A stretch of 45,501 bases of DNA, from positions 1 to 45,501 of the forward strand of contig CAZYGI010000028.1 in NCBI GenBank assembly GCA_964647255.1, read 5' to 3'. This DNA is from CAWJEL01 sp964647255. GTDB taxonomy: Bacteria; Chloroflexota; Anaerolineae; CG2-30-64-16. Shown here one piece after another: positions 7,287-15,584 of this stretch. The notes beneath the pieces are model-generated. The model had not been told where the DNA came from. It searched no databases and saw only the letters and a list, made by a program, of their open reading frames with translations. The translations under genes and the position numbers were made by a program. Positions within the stretch are counted from its first letter, which is position 1, and the number at the start of each line of letters is the position of its first letter.

Positions 7287-8297
7287 ATGAGTTACAAGAT
7301 CGTCTGCTCCCTCCCGGAAGCAGTCTGGCGGGAGTTTGTGGACACGCATCCGGCAGGCAACATCTTCCATTCGCCCGAGATGTTCCGGGTCTTCGAGCGG
7401 GTTGCAGGTTATCGGCCGCGACTGTGGGCCGCGGTGGACGCTGACGGCCATCCGCAGGCGCTGCTGGCGCCGGTGGAGATCGCCGTGCTGGGCGGGCCGC
7501 TGCGTTGGCTGACCACCCGCGCGGTGGTCTACGGCAGCCTGCTTGCCGCGCCCGGCGCGGCCGGACAGGAGGCGCTGGCGCCGCTGCTGGCGGCCTACCG
7601 CCGGGATGCCGGCCGCCGCGCCCTGTTCACTGAGCTACGCAACCTCTCGGACACGACCGACTGGCGGCCGGCGCTGGAGGCGGGCGGGTTCACCTACGAA
7701 GGGCACCTGAATTTCCTCATTGATCTGGCCCGGCCGGCCGAGGCCATCTGGCACGGCATCCGTGACAACGCACGGCGCAACATCAAGAAGGCGCAGCGCG
7801 AGGGCGTGACTATCGAAGAAGTGACCGAACCGGGGCAGGTGCCGGTCGCGTATGAAATCCTGCGGAATGTTTATCGCCGGCTGCAGGTGCCGCTGGCCAA
7901 CCGTTCGCTGCTTGAGGCGGCTTTTGAGATCCTGCACCCCGCGGGGATGTTCAAAATCATGTTGGCAAAGGTCGCGGGGCAGCCCGTCGGGGCGATGACG
8001 CTGCTGCTGTATCGGGACACGATCATCTACTGGTACACCGGCGTGGACAAAGCGTTCTCGGCATATCGGGCCAACGACCTGCTGGTGTGGCACGTGCTGG
8101 AGTGGGGCAGCCGCAACGGCTACCGCATCTTCGATTTCGGCGGCGGCGGCAAGCCGGACGAGGAATACGGCGTGCGAGATTTCAAAGCCAAGTTCGGCGG
8201 GGAGTTAGTTAGCTTTGGCCGCTACCAGTGCGTTCACCGGCCGGTCCTGCTGCGGGTCAGCGAGCTGGGCTATGCCGCGCTGAGGCGTTTCCTCTGA
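7287..8297 (+). CDS. FemAB/GNAT-fold aminoacyl- or acyl-transferase-like protein
   Basis: A 336-residue protein. The ATG at 7287 is preferred over upstream in-frame starts, which overlap the deacetylase, because a GGTGAGGAAG site lies just before it. The central block WHGIRDNARRNIKKAQREG followed by a long helix, and the C-terminal block YRIFDFGGGGKPDEEYGVRDFKAKFGGE, are hallmarks of the FemAB/FemX-like double-GNAT family. Members transfer aminoacyl or acyl groups onto peptidoglycan precursors or surface glycans. Similar proteins sit in exosortase-associated exopolysaccharide loci. It follows the deacetylase by 7 nt, so a deacetylate-then-modify order on an amino sugar is plausible. The 3' end overlaps the convergent glycosyltransferase gene by 28 nt. 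Confidence 0.75.
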   Translation: MSYKIVCSLPEAVWREFVDTHPAGNIFHSPEMFRVFERVAGYRPRLWAAVDADGHPQALLAPVEIAVLGGPLRWLTTRAVVYGSLLAAPGAAGQEALAPLLAAYRRDAGRRALFTELRNLSDTTDWRPALEAGGFTYEGHLNFLIDLARPAEAIWHGIRDNARRNIKKAQREGVTIEEVTEPGQVPVAYEILRNVYRRLQVPLANRSLLEAAFEILHPAGMFKIMLAKVAGQPVGAMTLLLYRDTIIYWYTGVDKAFSAYRANDLLVWHVLEWGSRNGYRIFDFGGGGKPDEEYGVRDFKAKFGGELVSFGRYQCVHRPVLLRVSELGYAALRRFL

Positions 8298-9391
8298 CCT
8301 TCGGCCCCGGCCTCCAGGATGATCTCGGCTGTTCGCGCCGCGATCTTTTGCATGTCGAACCGCACCTCGGCTCGCTGCCGCGCGGCCGCTCCCATGCGCC
8401 GGGCCAAAGCCGGATCATCCGCCAGGGCGCGGAGCCGCCGAGCCAGCGTTTCTGCATCACCGGGCTGCATCACGAAGCCGGTGACCCCGTCCTCCACGAT
8501 GCTCGCCACCCCACCCACGTCCGTGACGATCGCCGGGATGCCGGCCGCGGCCGCCTCCACCGCGACGATGCCGAACGTGTCCGCCCCTGTCGGCAACGCA
8601 AGCACATCCGCGGTCTGATACAGGCGAATCAACTCCGGTGAATTGGGCTGCAAGCGGGTGTGCAGGACGATGCCTTCGCCCTCCGGTGCGGGTGGGCGCG
8701 TGACCAGGTGCAGCTCCGCGGTCCCGGTCGGCAGCGCCCGGAAGGCCCGCAGCAACGTCTCGCCCCCTTTGCGTTGGAACTCATACCCGACGAACAGGAT
8801 GCGCATCGGCCGGGCTGTGCGCTCAAACTCCGTCTTCGCCGTGTCCAACGGCCGCCACAGCGCCAGGTCTGTCCCGACCGGCAGGACATCTATGCGTTCG
8901 GGCGCGACGCCGTAATCGTTCACGTACGAATCCCGCACCCAGGTCGTCAGGCAGACGAAGTGGCTCGCGCCGTGGAAGACCCCGGTGACGGCGCGGTGCT
9001 TGTAGGCGCGCAGCGGGGCAAAACGATCAACCTTGTGGTGGTATGCGACGGCCATCTCATCGAACTGCCGCGGGGTGATGTCGGAGCGGATGACGTAAGG
9101 CTGGCGGCGGGTCAAAGCTCCGCCCAGCACAGCCGGCACATACGGGTTGAAAAAAGCCACATCGCACGGCCCGCAGCGGAAGCCCTCCAACACCTGGGCG
9201 CGCGCGTGCAGCACCCCGCGGATTCCTGAGGGTAAAATGGGGAACCGTTCCAGCAGGCTATTGCGCCGCCAATAGGTGATCGGCACCCAGGTCGGTGTGA
9301 TCTCCGGGTGGCCGTCAATGAATTGCCGCAGGTTGCGGTAGTACGTGCGATAGCCCTTGCCCTGCTCCATGAAAAAGGTGACTCGAATCAT
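8270..9391 (-). CDS. Glycosyltransferase, GT4-like (GT-B fold)
   Basis: A 373-residue cytosolic or membrane-peripheral glycosyltransferase. The C-terminal Rossmann domain shows LFVGYEFQRKGGETLLRAF, then LYQTADVLALPTGADTFGIVAVEAAAAGIPAIVTDVGG, the E-x7-E nucleotide-sugar site common to GT4, and a tail DDPALARRMGAAARQRAEVRF. The N-terminal acceptor domain begins MIRVTFFMEQGKGYRTYYRNLR. The ATG at 9391 is taken by homology-like length; its ribosome site is weak. The gene is on the opposite strand to its neighbours, divergent from the ACP operon and convergent with the FemAB-like gene. It probably adds a sugar to the same surface glycan; donor and acceptor are unknown. Confidence 0.85.
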   Translation of the reverse strand: MIRVTFFMEQGKGYRTYYRNLRQFIDGHPEITPTWVPITYWRRNSLLERFPILPSGIRGVLHARAQVLEGFRCGPCDVAFFNPYVPAVLGGALTRRQPYVIRSDITPRQFDEMAVAYHHKVDRFAPLRAYKHRAVTGVFHGASHFVCLTTWVRDSYVNDYGVAPERIDVLPVGTDLALWRPLDTAKTEFERTARPMRILFVGYEFQRKGGETLLRAFRALPTGTAELHLVTRPPAPEGEGIVLHTRLQPNSPELIRLYQTADVLALPTGADTFGIVAVEAAAAGIPAIVTDVGGVASIVEDGVTGFVMQPGDAETLARRLRALADDPALARRMGAAARQRAEVRFDMQKIAARTAEIILEAGAEGQRKRLSAA

Positions 9392-9482
9392 GTGGCGCTC
9401 GCGAGCCTTTTGTCAACGCGGCCATTCTACTGCAAATCGGCGGCCGCACCAAACAAACCCGCGGTGGGCCATCGCCCCGGCT

Positions 9483-9511
9483 TTGTGCTTCTGTCTCCCC
9501 GATGGTATCAT
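9483..9511 (+). promoter_or_regulatory. Promoter of the ACP-ligase operon
   Basis: TTGTGC (9483-9488), a 17-nt spacer and TATCAT (9506-9511) with an extended TGG element. The same GGTATCAT element occurs in the promoter at 29706-29733. Confidence 0.6.
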
Positions 9512-9543
9512 GCCTCTCCGTAATCTCTGATCGAAGGACTCCG

Positions 9544-9807
9544 ATGGACATCCGCCAGACCATTCTTGACACATTGGGTGAACTCCTGGCCGACAACGGC
9601 GTGCCGCTGAGCGCACCCTTGACCGATGACGCACCTCTGCTCCAGACCGGCCTCGATTCGCTCGGATTCGCCGTGTTGGTCGTCCGGCTGGAGGAGCAGT
9701 TGGGCTATGATCCGTTCATGCTGATGAGCGAGCCGGTGTATCCCCATACGTTGGGCGAATTCGTCGCCGTTTACGAGGCCCTCCGCGACCATGCACGGCC
9801 CGAATGA
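9544..9807 (+). CDS. Stand-alone acyl carrier protein
   Basis: An 87-residue acidic protein. The ATG at 9544 has GAAGGA 5 nt upstream; an earlier GTG would precede the promoter start point. It shows the ACP four-helix pattern with the phosphopantetheine serine in GLDSLGFAVLVVRLEEQLG (Ser near residue 39). The segment LGYDPFMLMSEPVYPHTLGEFVAVY resembles ACPs of dedicated ligase/ACP pairs rather than AcpP of fatty acid synthesis. It overlaps the next gene (acyl-AMP ligase) by 17 nt, so the two are translationally coupled and the ligase very likely loads this ACP. Confidence 0.88.
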   Translation: MDIRQTILDTLGELLADNGVPLSAPLTDDAPLLQTGLDSLGFAVLVVRLEEQLGYDPFMLMSEPVYPHTLGEFVAVYEALRDHARPE

Positions 9808-11167
9808 AGCCCCCCGCCTGCGCGATTTCCTGGCCGGGTTCAACGATGACCTGCTGCTGTGGATCACCGCGGGCGCTGAGCTGACCGCTGGCGATCTGAA
9901 ACGCGCGCTGTTGGCCCACGCCGATACGTTTGCAGCGCTCGCCGGTTGCTCGGTAGCCGTGACCGGGGGCGGAGCCTCGCAGTTTGCGGCGCTGCTGCTG
10001 GCGCTGGATGGCCACTGCCGCGCCCTCCTGCTCCTGCCGGCCGACCTGCCCGCCGACCGCATGGCCGAGTTCATGCGCCGCGCCGGCGCGGAGATCCTGG
10101 TGACCGCGCCGGCCGACGCCTCAGCCGACCTGTTCGCGGCGGCGTGGCAGCCATCCGCTCTCGACCGGGCGCCGCAGACCACCGAAGCCGGCCCCACCCG
10201 CTGGATCATCCCCACCTCCGGCACCACGGGCGAGCCCAAGCTGGTCAGCCACACCCTGGCGACGCTGACGCGCACGGTCCGGCCCGCCGGCGACGCCCCG
10301 CGGCCGCGCTGGGGGCTGCTCTACGATCTGGCGCGCTTCGCGGGGCTCCAGGTCTTCTTCCAGAGCTTCCTCACCGGCTCGCCGCTGATCTTCACCGACT
10401 CCGCCGGCGCATTGCCGGCGCAGATCGCGGCGCTGGCGGCCGGCCGTTGCACCGCGCTCTCAGCCACGCCGACGCTGTGGCGCAAGATCCTGATGAGCGG
10501 CACGGCGGCCGCGCTGCCGCTGCAGCAGATCACCCTGGGCGGTGAGATCGCGGACGCCGCGATCCTGGCCGCGCTGGCGCGCGCGTATCCCGGCGCCCGG
10601 ATCACGACCATCTACGCGTCGACCGAGGCCGGGGTCGGCTTCTCGGTGCGCGATGGCCGCGAGGGATTTCCGACAGATTACCTGACACGGCCGCCGCGCG
10701 GCATCGAGATCGCGGTGGACGCCGACGGTTTTCTCCTGCTGCGCCCTGCGACCGGCGGACAGCGCTTCGTGGACGGCGCGGCCGCGCTGAGCGATGACCG
10801 CGGCTGGATCAATACCGGCGACCTGGTGCGCCGCGCGGGCGACCGCTACCTCTTCCTGGGCCGGGCCAACGGCGCGATCAATGTCGGCGGCAACAAGGTC
10901 TTCCCTGAGGAGGTTGAGCGGGTCATCTGCCAGGTGGACGGCGTGGCGCTGGCGCTGGTGCGGCCCCGGCGCAGCGCGATCACCGGTGCGCTGGTGGAGG
11001 CGGTGGTGGTGCCGGCGGCGGGCGTCACCGATCGCAAGGCGCTGGCGCGCGCGGTGCAGGCGCACTGCCGGGCGCAGTTGCCCGCGTTCAAGGCGCCGGC
11101 CATCGTGACTGTCAGCGATGCGTTGGAGACGGCGGCCACGGGCAAGATCGTGAGGGGCGAGCCATGA
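9791..11167 (+). CDS. Acyl-AMP ligase (AMP-dependent synthetase/ligase family)
   Basis: A 458-residue adenylate-forming enzyme, somewhat short for the family. Core motifs are visible: A3 PTSGTTGEPK, A5 IYASTEAGVGF, A7 GWINTGDLVRR, A8 hinge FLGRANGAINVGGNKVFPEEVE and A10 TAATGKIVR with the catalytic lysine. It should activate a carboxylic acid as acyl-AMP and pass it to CoA or, more likely from its 17-nt overlap with the ACP gene, to that ACP. The N-terminal domain is reduced. Substrate cannot be read from sequence. Its stop overlaps the start of the reductase gene (ATGA). Confidence 0.85.
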   Translation: MHGPNEAPRLRDFLAGFNDDLLLWITAGAELTAGDLKRALLAHADTFAALAGCSVAVTGGGASQFAALLLALDGHCRALLLLPADLPADRMAEFMRRAGAEILVTAPADASADLFAAAWQPSALDRAPQTTEAGPTRWIIPTSGTTGEPKLVSHTLATLTRTVRPAGDAPRPRWGLLYDLARFAGLQVFFQSFLTGSPLIFTDSAGALPAQIAALAAGRCTALSATPTLWRKILMSGTAAALPLQQITLGGEIADAAILAALARAYPGARITTIYASTEAGVGFSVRDGREGFPTDYLTRPPRGIEIAVDADGFLLLRPATGGQRFVDGAAALSDDRGWINTGDLVRRAGDRYLFLGRANGAINVGGNKVFPEEVERVICQVDGVALALVRPRRSAITGALVEAVVVPAAGVTDRKALARAVQAHCRAQLPAFKAPAIVTVSDALETAATGKIVRGEP

Positions 11168-11892
11168 GCGGGAAAAACGTCCTGGTGACGGGCGCAACGC
11201 GCGGCCTGGGACTGGCGATTGCGGTCCGGCTGGCGCGCGAGGGGTATCATGTCATCGCCGCGGGGCGGCAGCTCGCGCCGGAGCTGGAACGGGCGGTGGC
11301 CGAGGCCGACGGGGCCATCGTCTACCAGCCGCTTGACCTGGCGGATCATGCCGCGCTCCACGGCCGCGTCAAGGAGATCATCGCCGCGCACGGGCCGCTA
11401 TACGGGCTGGTGAACAACGCGGCCGTGGCGCACGACGGCGTCCTCGCCACGATGCATGAGACGGAAATCGCCGAGGTCATCTCGGTGAACGTCACCGCGA
11501 CCATCATCCTGACGAAGCACGTGACCCGCGCCATGCTGGTCAGCGGGGGCGGCCGGATCGTCAATGTCGCCTCCATCATCGGTGCGACGGGGTTCAACGG
11601 GCTGTCAGTCTACGGGGCGAGCAAGGCCGCGCTGATCGGGTTCACCCGCAGCCTGGCGCGCGAGCTGGGCCGGGCCAACATCACAGTGAACGCGCTCGCG
11701 CCCGGCTACATGCAGACGCGCATGTCGGCCGGGTTGTCCGACGACCAGGTAGGTGCGATCCTGCGCCGCACACCGCTGCGCCGGCTGGTGACGGTGGAAG
11801 AGGCCGCGGGCGCGGTAGCGTTCCTGCTCGGCCCGGACGCGGCCATGATCACCGGCACGGTGCTGACGGTGGACGGCGGGAGCACGGCGTGA
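11164..11892 (+). CDS. FabG-like short-chain dehydrogenase/reductase (probable 3-oxoacyl-ACP reductase)
   Basis: A 242-residue classical SDR. It has the cofactor motif TGATRGLG near the N-terminus, NNAAVAHDG, the catalytic serine in VNVASIIGA, YGASKAALIGF (Tyr-x3-Lys) and the GYMQTRM loop, ending in TGTVLTVDGG. This is the pattern of FabG, which reduces 3-oxoacyl-ACP with NADPH. The gene overlaps both neighbours (ATGA with the ligase, GTGA with the acyltransferase). With the ACP two genes upstream, its substrate is plausibly the group carried by that ACP rather than general fatty acid intermediates. Another alcohol/ketone substrate remains possible. Confidence 0.85.
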   Translation: MSGKNVLVTGATRGLGLAIAVRLAREGYHVIAAGRQLAPELERAVAEADGAIVYQPLDLADHAALHGRVKEIIAAHGPLYGLVNNAAVAHDGVLATMHETEIAEVISVNVTATIILTKHVTRAMLVSGGGRIVNVASIIGATGFNGLSVYGASKAALIGFTRSLARELGRANITVNALAPGYMQTRMSAGLSDDQVGAILRRTPLRRLVTVEEAAGAVAFLLGPDAAMITGTVLTVDGGSTA

Positions 11893-13019
11893 GCGGCTAC
11901 GAGTTCCGCCCCGCCCGCACCGAGGATGCCGCCGCGGTCGCGGCGTTCAATGCCCGGCTGGCCGCGGCCGGCCAGCCGCACCGGTTGAGCGTCGAGCATG
12001 CGTTCGGTGCGCTCAGTGCGCCGCCCGGCTCGCCCGTGGCGCTCACTCGCTACCTGTGCCTGGTGGACGGCCAGGTGCGCGGGGGCGTCTCGGTGCGCGA
12101 GCAGATGTTTCGCGTGCGCGGCGAGGCGGCGCCGATCGCGTTCTACGGCTACCCGCTTTCTGAGGGGATCATCAACCCCGATTTCGGCATGGTCGGCCTG
12201 ATGATCCACAAGGAGATCATCCGCCGCCACCCGCTGCTCTACGGCCTGGGGGTGGGCAGCCTGGAGGCGCCGGTGGCGAAGCTGATGATCGGCACCGGGT
12301 GGGCGAGCCAGCCCGTGCCGTTCCATTTCGCCGTGCTGCGGCCGCGGCCGTTTCTGCGCAACCTGGCTTACCTGCGCGTGCGCCGCGGCGTCCCGGCGCT
12401 GCTCGACTTCCTGGCGTTCAGCGGGCTGGGCAACGTGGGACTGGGGCTCCTCCGGCTGGCGCAGGCCGCCCGCGGGCGCCGGCCCGACTGCCGCGGGCTG
12501 ACGATCGAGCCGTTCGAAACATGGGCCGGATGGGCTGATGCGGTGTGGGCCGCCGCGGCCGACCGCTACACGCTGATCGGCGACCGCTCGGCCGCGGCGT
12601 TGACCGCGCTCTATCCCGCCGGCCATCCGCGGATGCGCAAGATTCGGATCACGGCCGGCGACCGGACGCTGGGCTGGGCGGTCTTCTCAGCGGCGCCGGT
12701 GCGTGGGCACAATTACTTCGGCGACATGACGCTCGGCGCGCTGATTGACATGCTGGCCGCGCCGGAGGACGCACATGCAGTCGTCAGCGCGGCGCTCTCC
12801 GCGGTGCGGGCGGCGGGGGCCGACGGGTTGGTCGTCAACCACGCTGCGGCCGCGTGGAATACGGCTTTCCGGCGGGCCGGCCTGCTGGGCGGGCCCACCA
12901 ACTCATTCCTGTTCCTGGCGCCGGGGCTGCGCAAGCGGCTCGCGCCGCTCGAATCGGTTTCCGCCGGCTTCTTCTTCGCTCGCGGCGACGGTGACGGGCC
13001 GGTGCATCTCTGGTCGTGA
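11889..13019 (+). CDS. Double GNAT-like acyltransferase
   Basis: A 376-residue protein starting with GTG inside the stop of the reductase gene. The N-terminal part begins YEFRPARTEDAAAVAAFNARL, a GNAT opening, followed by a substrate-binding region and a long second half with a weaker GNAT-like strand pattern (ITAGDRTLGWAVFSA, DGLVVNHAAAAWNTAFRRAGL). The arrangement of two GNAT folds resembles the FemAB and GNAT-domain proteins of polysaccharide loci. From position it could take the acyl group from the ACP and move it to an amino acceptor. The exact family is not recognised, and the acceptor is unknown. Confidence 0.65.
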   Translation: MSGYEFRPARTEDAAAVAAFNARLAAAGQPHRLSVEHAFGALSAPPGSPVALTRYLCLVDGQVRGGVSVREQMFRVRGEAAPIAFYGYPLSEGIINPDFGMVGLMIHKEIIRRHPLLYGLGVGSLEAPVAKLMIGTGWASQPVPFHFAVLRPRPFLRNLAYLRVRRGVPALLDFLAFSGLGNVGLGLLRLAQAARGRRPDCRGLTIEPFETWAGWADAVWAAAADRYTLIGDRSAAALTALYPAGHPRMRKIRITAGDRTLGWAVFSAAPVRGHNYFGDMTLGALIDMLAAPEDAHAVVSAALSAVRAAGADGLVVNHAAAAWNTAFRRAGLLGGPTNSFLFLAPGLRKRLAPLESVSAGFFFARGDGDGPVHLWS

Positions 13020-13028
13020 GTTCTGCTG

Positions 13029-13670
13029 ATGACCCTTTGGGCATTCCTTTCCGATGTGCACGGCCGCGGTGATCGGCTGAAGCGCGTGTTGGCCGATGTG
13101 CAGACGCAGGGCGCGGCGCACATCGTCGGCCTGGGCGACATCGCCAGCTTGAATGCGCTTGACCAACTGACCGCGGCCGGCGCGCAGAACGTCTTCGGCA
13201 ACTGGGAGGCGTCTGGGCTGCGGGGCATGCCCATGCCTTATCGCGGGCAAGTGGCGCGCTGGCCCGCGCAGGTGCGCGCCGATTCTTTTTTGGCCGCGCA
13301 TGCCAGCCCGGTTTGGCCTGCCGGCCTGGGCATCGGCGGCGTGGTGGATTATCTGCGGGAGCAGCAGGTGCATTGGACCGTGCTGTTCCCGTCGCTGCAG
13401 CGCTCGGAAGGCGCGCGCTGGGCCGCCCTGGCCGAGCTGGAAGCCGCTAACGTTGCGATGTTCTTCCACGGCCACACGCACATCCAGGAAGCCTGGTGTT
13501 GGCTCCCCGGCGGCGCGCCGCACCGGTTCGAGGGCGCTGATTTTGCTGTGGGCGACGGCGAGCGGTGGCTGGTCGGCGTGGGCAGCGTGGGCGACCCGCA
13601 CGACGGCGGTGGCGCCAGTTACGCGCTCTACGACGACGCCACGCGCCGGGTGACGTGGCGGCGGGTGTAG
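13029..13670 (+). CDS. Calcineurin-like metallophosphoesterase
   Basis: A 213-residue protein with the di-metal phosphoesterase motifs in order: DVHG (Asp9, His11), GLGDI, GNWE in place of the usual GNHE, and the final HGHTH. The family includes phosphodiesterases (YfcE/MJ0936-like) and sugar or nucleotide phosphatases. Trp replaces His in the GNH(E/D) motif, a change seen in some members, so activity is probable but not certain. It starts 9 nt after the acyltransferase gene, with no clear ribosome site, and may depend on coupled translation. Confidence 0.8.
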   Translation: MTLWAFLSDVHGRGDRLKRVLADVQTQGAAHIVGLGDIASLNALDQLTAAGAQNVFGNWEASGLRGMPMPYRGQVARWPAQVRADSFLAAHASPVWPAGLGIGGVVDYLREQQVHWTVLFPSLQRSEGARWAALAELEAANVAMFFHGHTHIQEAWCWLPGGAPHRFEGADFAVGDGERWLVGVGSVGDPHDGGGASYALYDDATRRVTWRRV

Positions 13671-13677
13671 ACGGCGA

Positions 13678-13786
13678 ACGTTGGCACGTTGGCGCGTTGA
13701 CACGTTGACATGTTGGCACGTTGGCACGTGTAGACCTGTAAACCTGCAAACGTGCAAACCTGTAAACGTGCAAACCTGTAAACGTA
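13678..13786. repeat. Two arrays of 8-bp tandem repeats forming an imperfect inverted repeat
   Basis: From 13678 about six octamers close to ACGTTGGC are followed, from ~13734, by about seven octamers close to AACCTGTA/AACGTGCA. The second array is roughly the reverse complement of the first, so the region could fold into a long hairpin. A related octamer block is at 44534-44575. Confidence 0.8.
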
Positions 13787-13804
13787 TGCATGTTCGGGGG
13801 GGCT

Positions 13805-14599
13805 ATGCTGACGGTCGGAGCGGTTCAATTTGCGCCGGTGCGGTGCGACGTTGCGGCGAACATCGCCCGGGTGGAGGCGCTGCTGCGTGGGGTGCGCGCC
13901 GATCTGCTGGTGCTGCCGGAGCTGGCGAATTCCGGCTATCTCTATGTCGCGCCGGAGGAGCTCGCGCCCTATTGTGAGCCGGGCGATGGGGCCGGGCCGT
14001 TCCTGGCCGCGCTCGTGCGTCTGGCCGGCCGCACCGGCGGCGTGATCGTGACGGGGTTCGCCGAGCGGGCCCGCGCGGGGCTCTATAACTCAGCGGCGGC
14101 GGTCGGCGCGGGGGGCGTGCTTCAGGTTTACCGCAAAACGCATCTCTTCGCCGACGAGAAGACGCTGTTTCAGCCGGGCGACACCGGCTTCCGCATCTTC
14201 GAGCATGCGGGCGCGCGCATCGGCATGATGGTGTGCTTCGACTGGTACTTCCCGGAGTCGGCGCGGGCGCTGGCGCTGGCCGGCGCGCAGATCATCGCGC
14301 ACCCTTCCAACCTGGTGCTGCCCCATTGCCAGACCGCGATGGTCACGCGCTGCCTGGAGAATCGCGTCTATGCCATCACGACCAATCGCTACGGCACGGA
14401 GGCGTTGCCGGACGGGCGTTCCCTCACCTTCACTGGCGCTTCCCAGATCATAACCCCGCGGGGGGAGCGGCTATGCCAGGCGCCGGTCGCCGGGGACGCG
14501 GTGCTGGTGATCGAGATTGATCCCGGCCTGGCCGACGATAAACGGGTGACGCCGCGCAACGACCTCTTCGCGGACCGTCGGCCCGCCCTGTACGCATAG
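13805..14599 (+). CDS. Carbon-nitrogen hydrolase (nitrilase superfamily)
   Basis: A 264-residue protein. The ATG at 13805 is preferred to 13790 because the family consensus starts close to VGAVQFAP and a G-run precedes it. The Glu-Lys-Cys triad is clear: Glu39 in LPELANSGY, Lys111 in YRKTHLF and Cys144 in MMVCFDWYFPE. Superfamily members hydrolyse amides or nitriles (omega-amidase, N-carbamoylputrescine amidase, other aliphatic amidases). The WYFPE context after the cysteine resembles the N-carbamoyl/omega-amidase branches, but the substrate cannot be fixed. It is separated from the upstream operon by the octamer arrays. Confidence 0.85.
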   Translation: MLTVGAVQFAPVRCDVAANIARVEALLRGVRADLLVLPELANSGYLYVAPEELAPYCEPGDGAGPFLAALVRLAGRTGGVIVTGFAERARAGLYNSAAAVGAGGVLQVYRKTHLFADEKTLFQPGDTGFRIFEHAGARIGMMVCFDWYFPESARALALAGAQIIAHPSNLVLPHCQTAMVTRCLENRVYAITTNRYGTEALPDGRSLTFTGASQIITPRGERLCQAPVAGDAVLVIEIDPGLADDKRVTPRNDLFADRRPALYA

Positions 14600-14748
14600 C
14601 TTGCCTCCAACCGCAGTGCCAAAGGCATCCGGGAGCGAGGCTTCAGCCGGCGCGCCCCGTGACGCCAAATGCCCGGCAACCGCCTAAAGCTGCCGTTCGA
14701 GATATCAGTGGAGATCAGATTCCGGATTCCTGCGCCCCAAATCGGCGC

Positions 14749-14777
14749 TTTTCCGATCACAGCAAGTGTGCTAGAAT
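14749..14777 (+). promoter_or_regulatory. Extended -10 promoter of the hydrolase-LysM operon
   Basis: TGC-TAGAAT (14769-14777) is an extended -10. The element 17 nt upstream (TTTTCC, 14749-14754) is a poor -35. The start point near 14784 leaves a short leader with AAGGAG at 14793-14798 before the ATG at 14805. Confidence 0.5.
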
Positions 14778-14804
14778 GCAACCCACCGTCGCAAGGAGCT
14801 TTGC

Positions 14805-15563
14805 ATGGCGCAGCACCCTCACCTCGACCCCTCGGCGTTTTTCCTGGATGGCGGCCCGACCGGGGTCCTGCTCATCCACGGCTATACCGGTTCGCCGACT
14901 GAAATGCGGTGGATCGGCGACACCCTGCACGCGGGCGGCTGCACCGTATCCGGCCCGCTGCTGCCCGGCCACGGCACGACGCCTGAGGATATGAACCGGC
15001 GGCGGTGGACCGAGTGGGCCGGTCATGTGGAGCAGGCTTTGGCTGAGCTGCGGGCGCGCTGCCAGCGGGTGTTCGTTGGCGGGCTGTCCATGGGTTCGCT
15101 GCTCACCCTGTACCTGGCAGCGCAGCACCCCGATCTCTCCGGCATCATCGCCTATTCGCCCGCGGTGTGGGTCGCCGATCCGCTGATCTACGCGGCGCCG
15201 ATCGGCAAATACTTCCAGCCCCTGCGCCCCAAGGCGCCCGGCTCCGATCTCGTAGACCCCAAGGCCGATTTGCAGCTCTGGAGCTACACGATGGATCCGC
15301 TGGGGGCCACCCATGAGCTGCTGAAGCTCATGCTGCGCGTGCGCCGGCTCCTGCCGCGGATTACGTGCCCCGCGTTGGTCATCTACAGCACCGGTGACTC
15401 GGTCATCCATCCCCAGAGCGCCGCGCACACCTATCAACGCCTGGGCTCCGCGGACAAGCAGTTGATCGCCCTGGACAAGTCCGGTCACTGCATCACGGTG
15501 GACCAACACTGGGAATTTGTCGCGGCCAAGACGCTTGATTTTATCCACGGGCATGGTGGTTAG
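14805..15563 (+). CDS. Alpha/beta hydrolase, carboxylesterase (Est30/monoacylglycerol-lipase-like)
   Basis: A 252-residue single-domain serine hydrolase. The oxyanion motif HGYTGSPTEM is followed by the nucleophile elbow GLSMGS (Ser95), the acid in GDSVIH (Asp198) and the base in SGHCITVD (His228). The gap between HGYTG and GLSMG, and the PLLPGHG motif, match thermostable carboxylesterase Est30 and related monoacylglycerol lipases, which cleave short- to medium-chain esters. No signal peptide is seen, so it acts in the cytosol. AAGGAG lies 6 nt before the ATG. The LysM gene follows after 21 nt. Confidence 0.85.
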   Translation: MAQHPHLDPSAFFLDGGPTGVLLIHGYTGSPTEMRWIGDTLHAGGCTVSGPLLPGHGTTPEDMNRRRWTEWAGHVEQALAELRARCQRVFVGGLSMGSLLTLYLAAQHPDLSGIIAYSPAVWVADPLIYAAPIGKYFQPLRPKAPGSDLVDPKADLQLWSYTMDPLGATHELLKLMLRVRRLLPRITCPALVIYSTGDSVIHPQSAAHTYQRLGSADKQLIALDKSGHCITVDQHWEFVAAKTLDFIHGHGG

Positions 15564-15584
15564 CCTGGGCAGAAGGAGGCAGCT

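Noticed and set aside
5981..13019. Exosortase/PEP-CTERM locus
   Set aside because: The deacetylase, FemAB, ligase and ACP recall it, but no exosortase, PEP-CTERM protein or polysaccharide polymerase is in the window.
13678..13786. Possible CRISPR array
   Set aside because: Units are 8 bp without spacers and there are no cas genes nearby.
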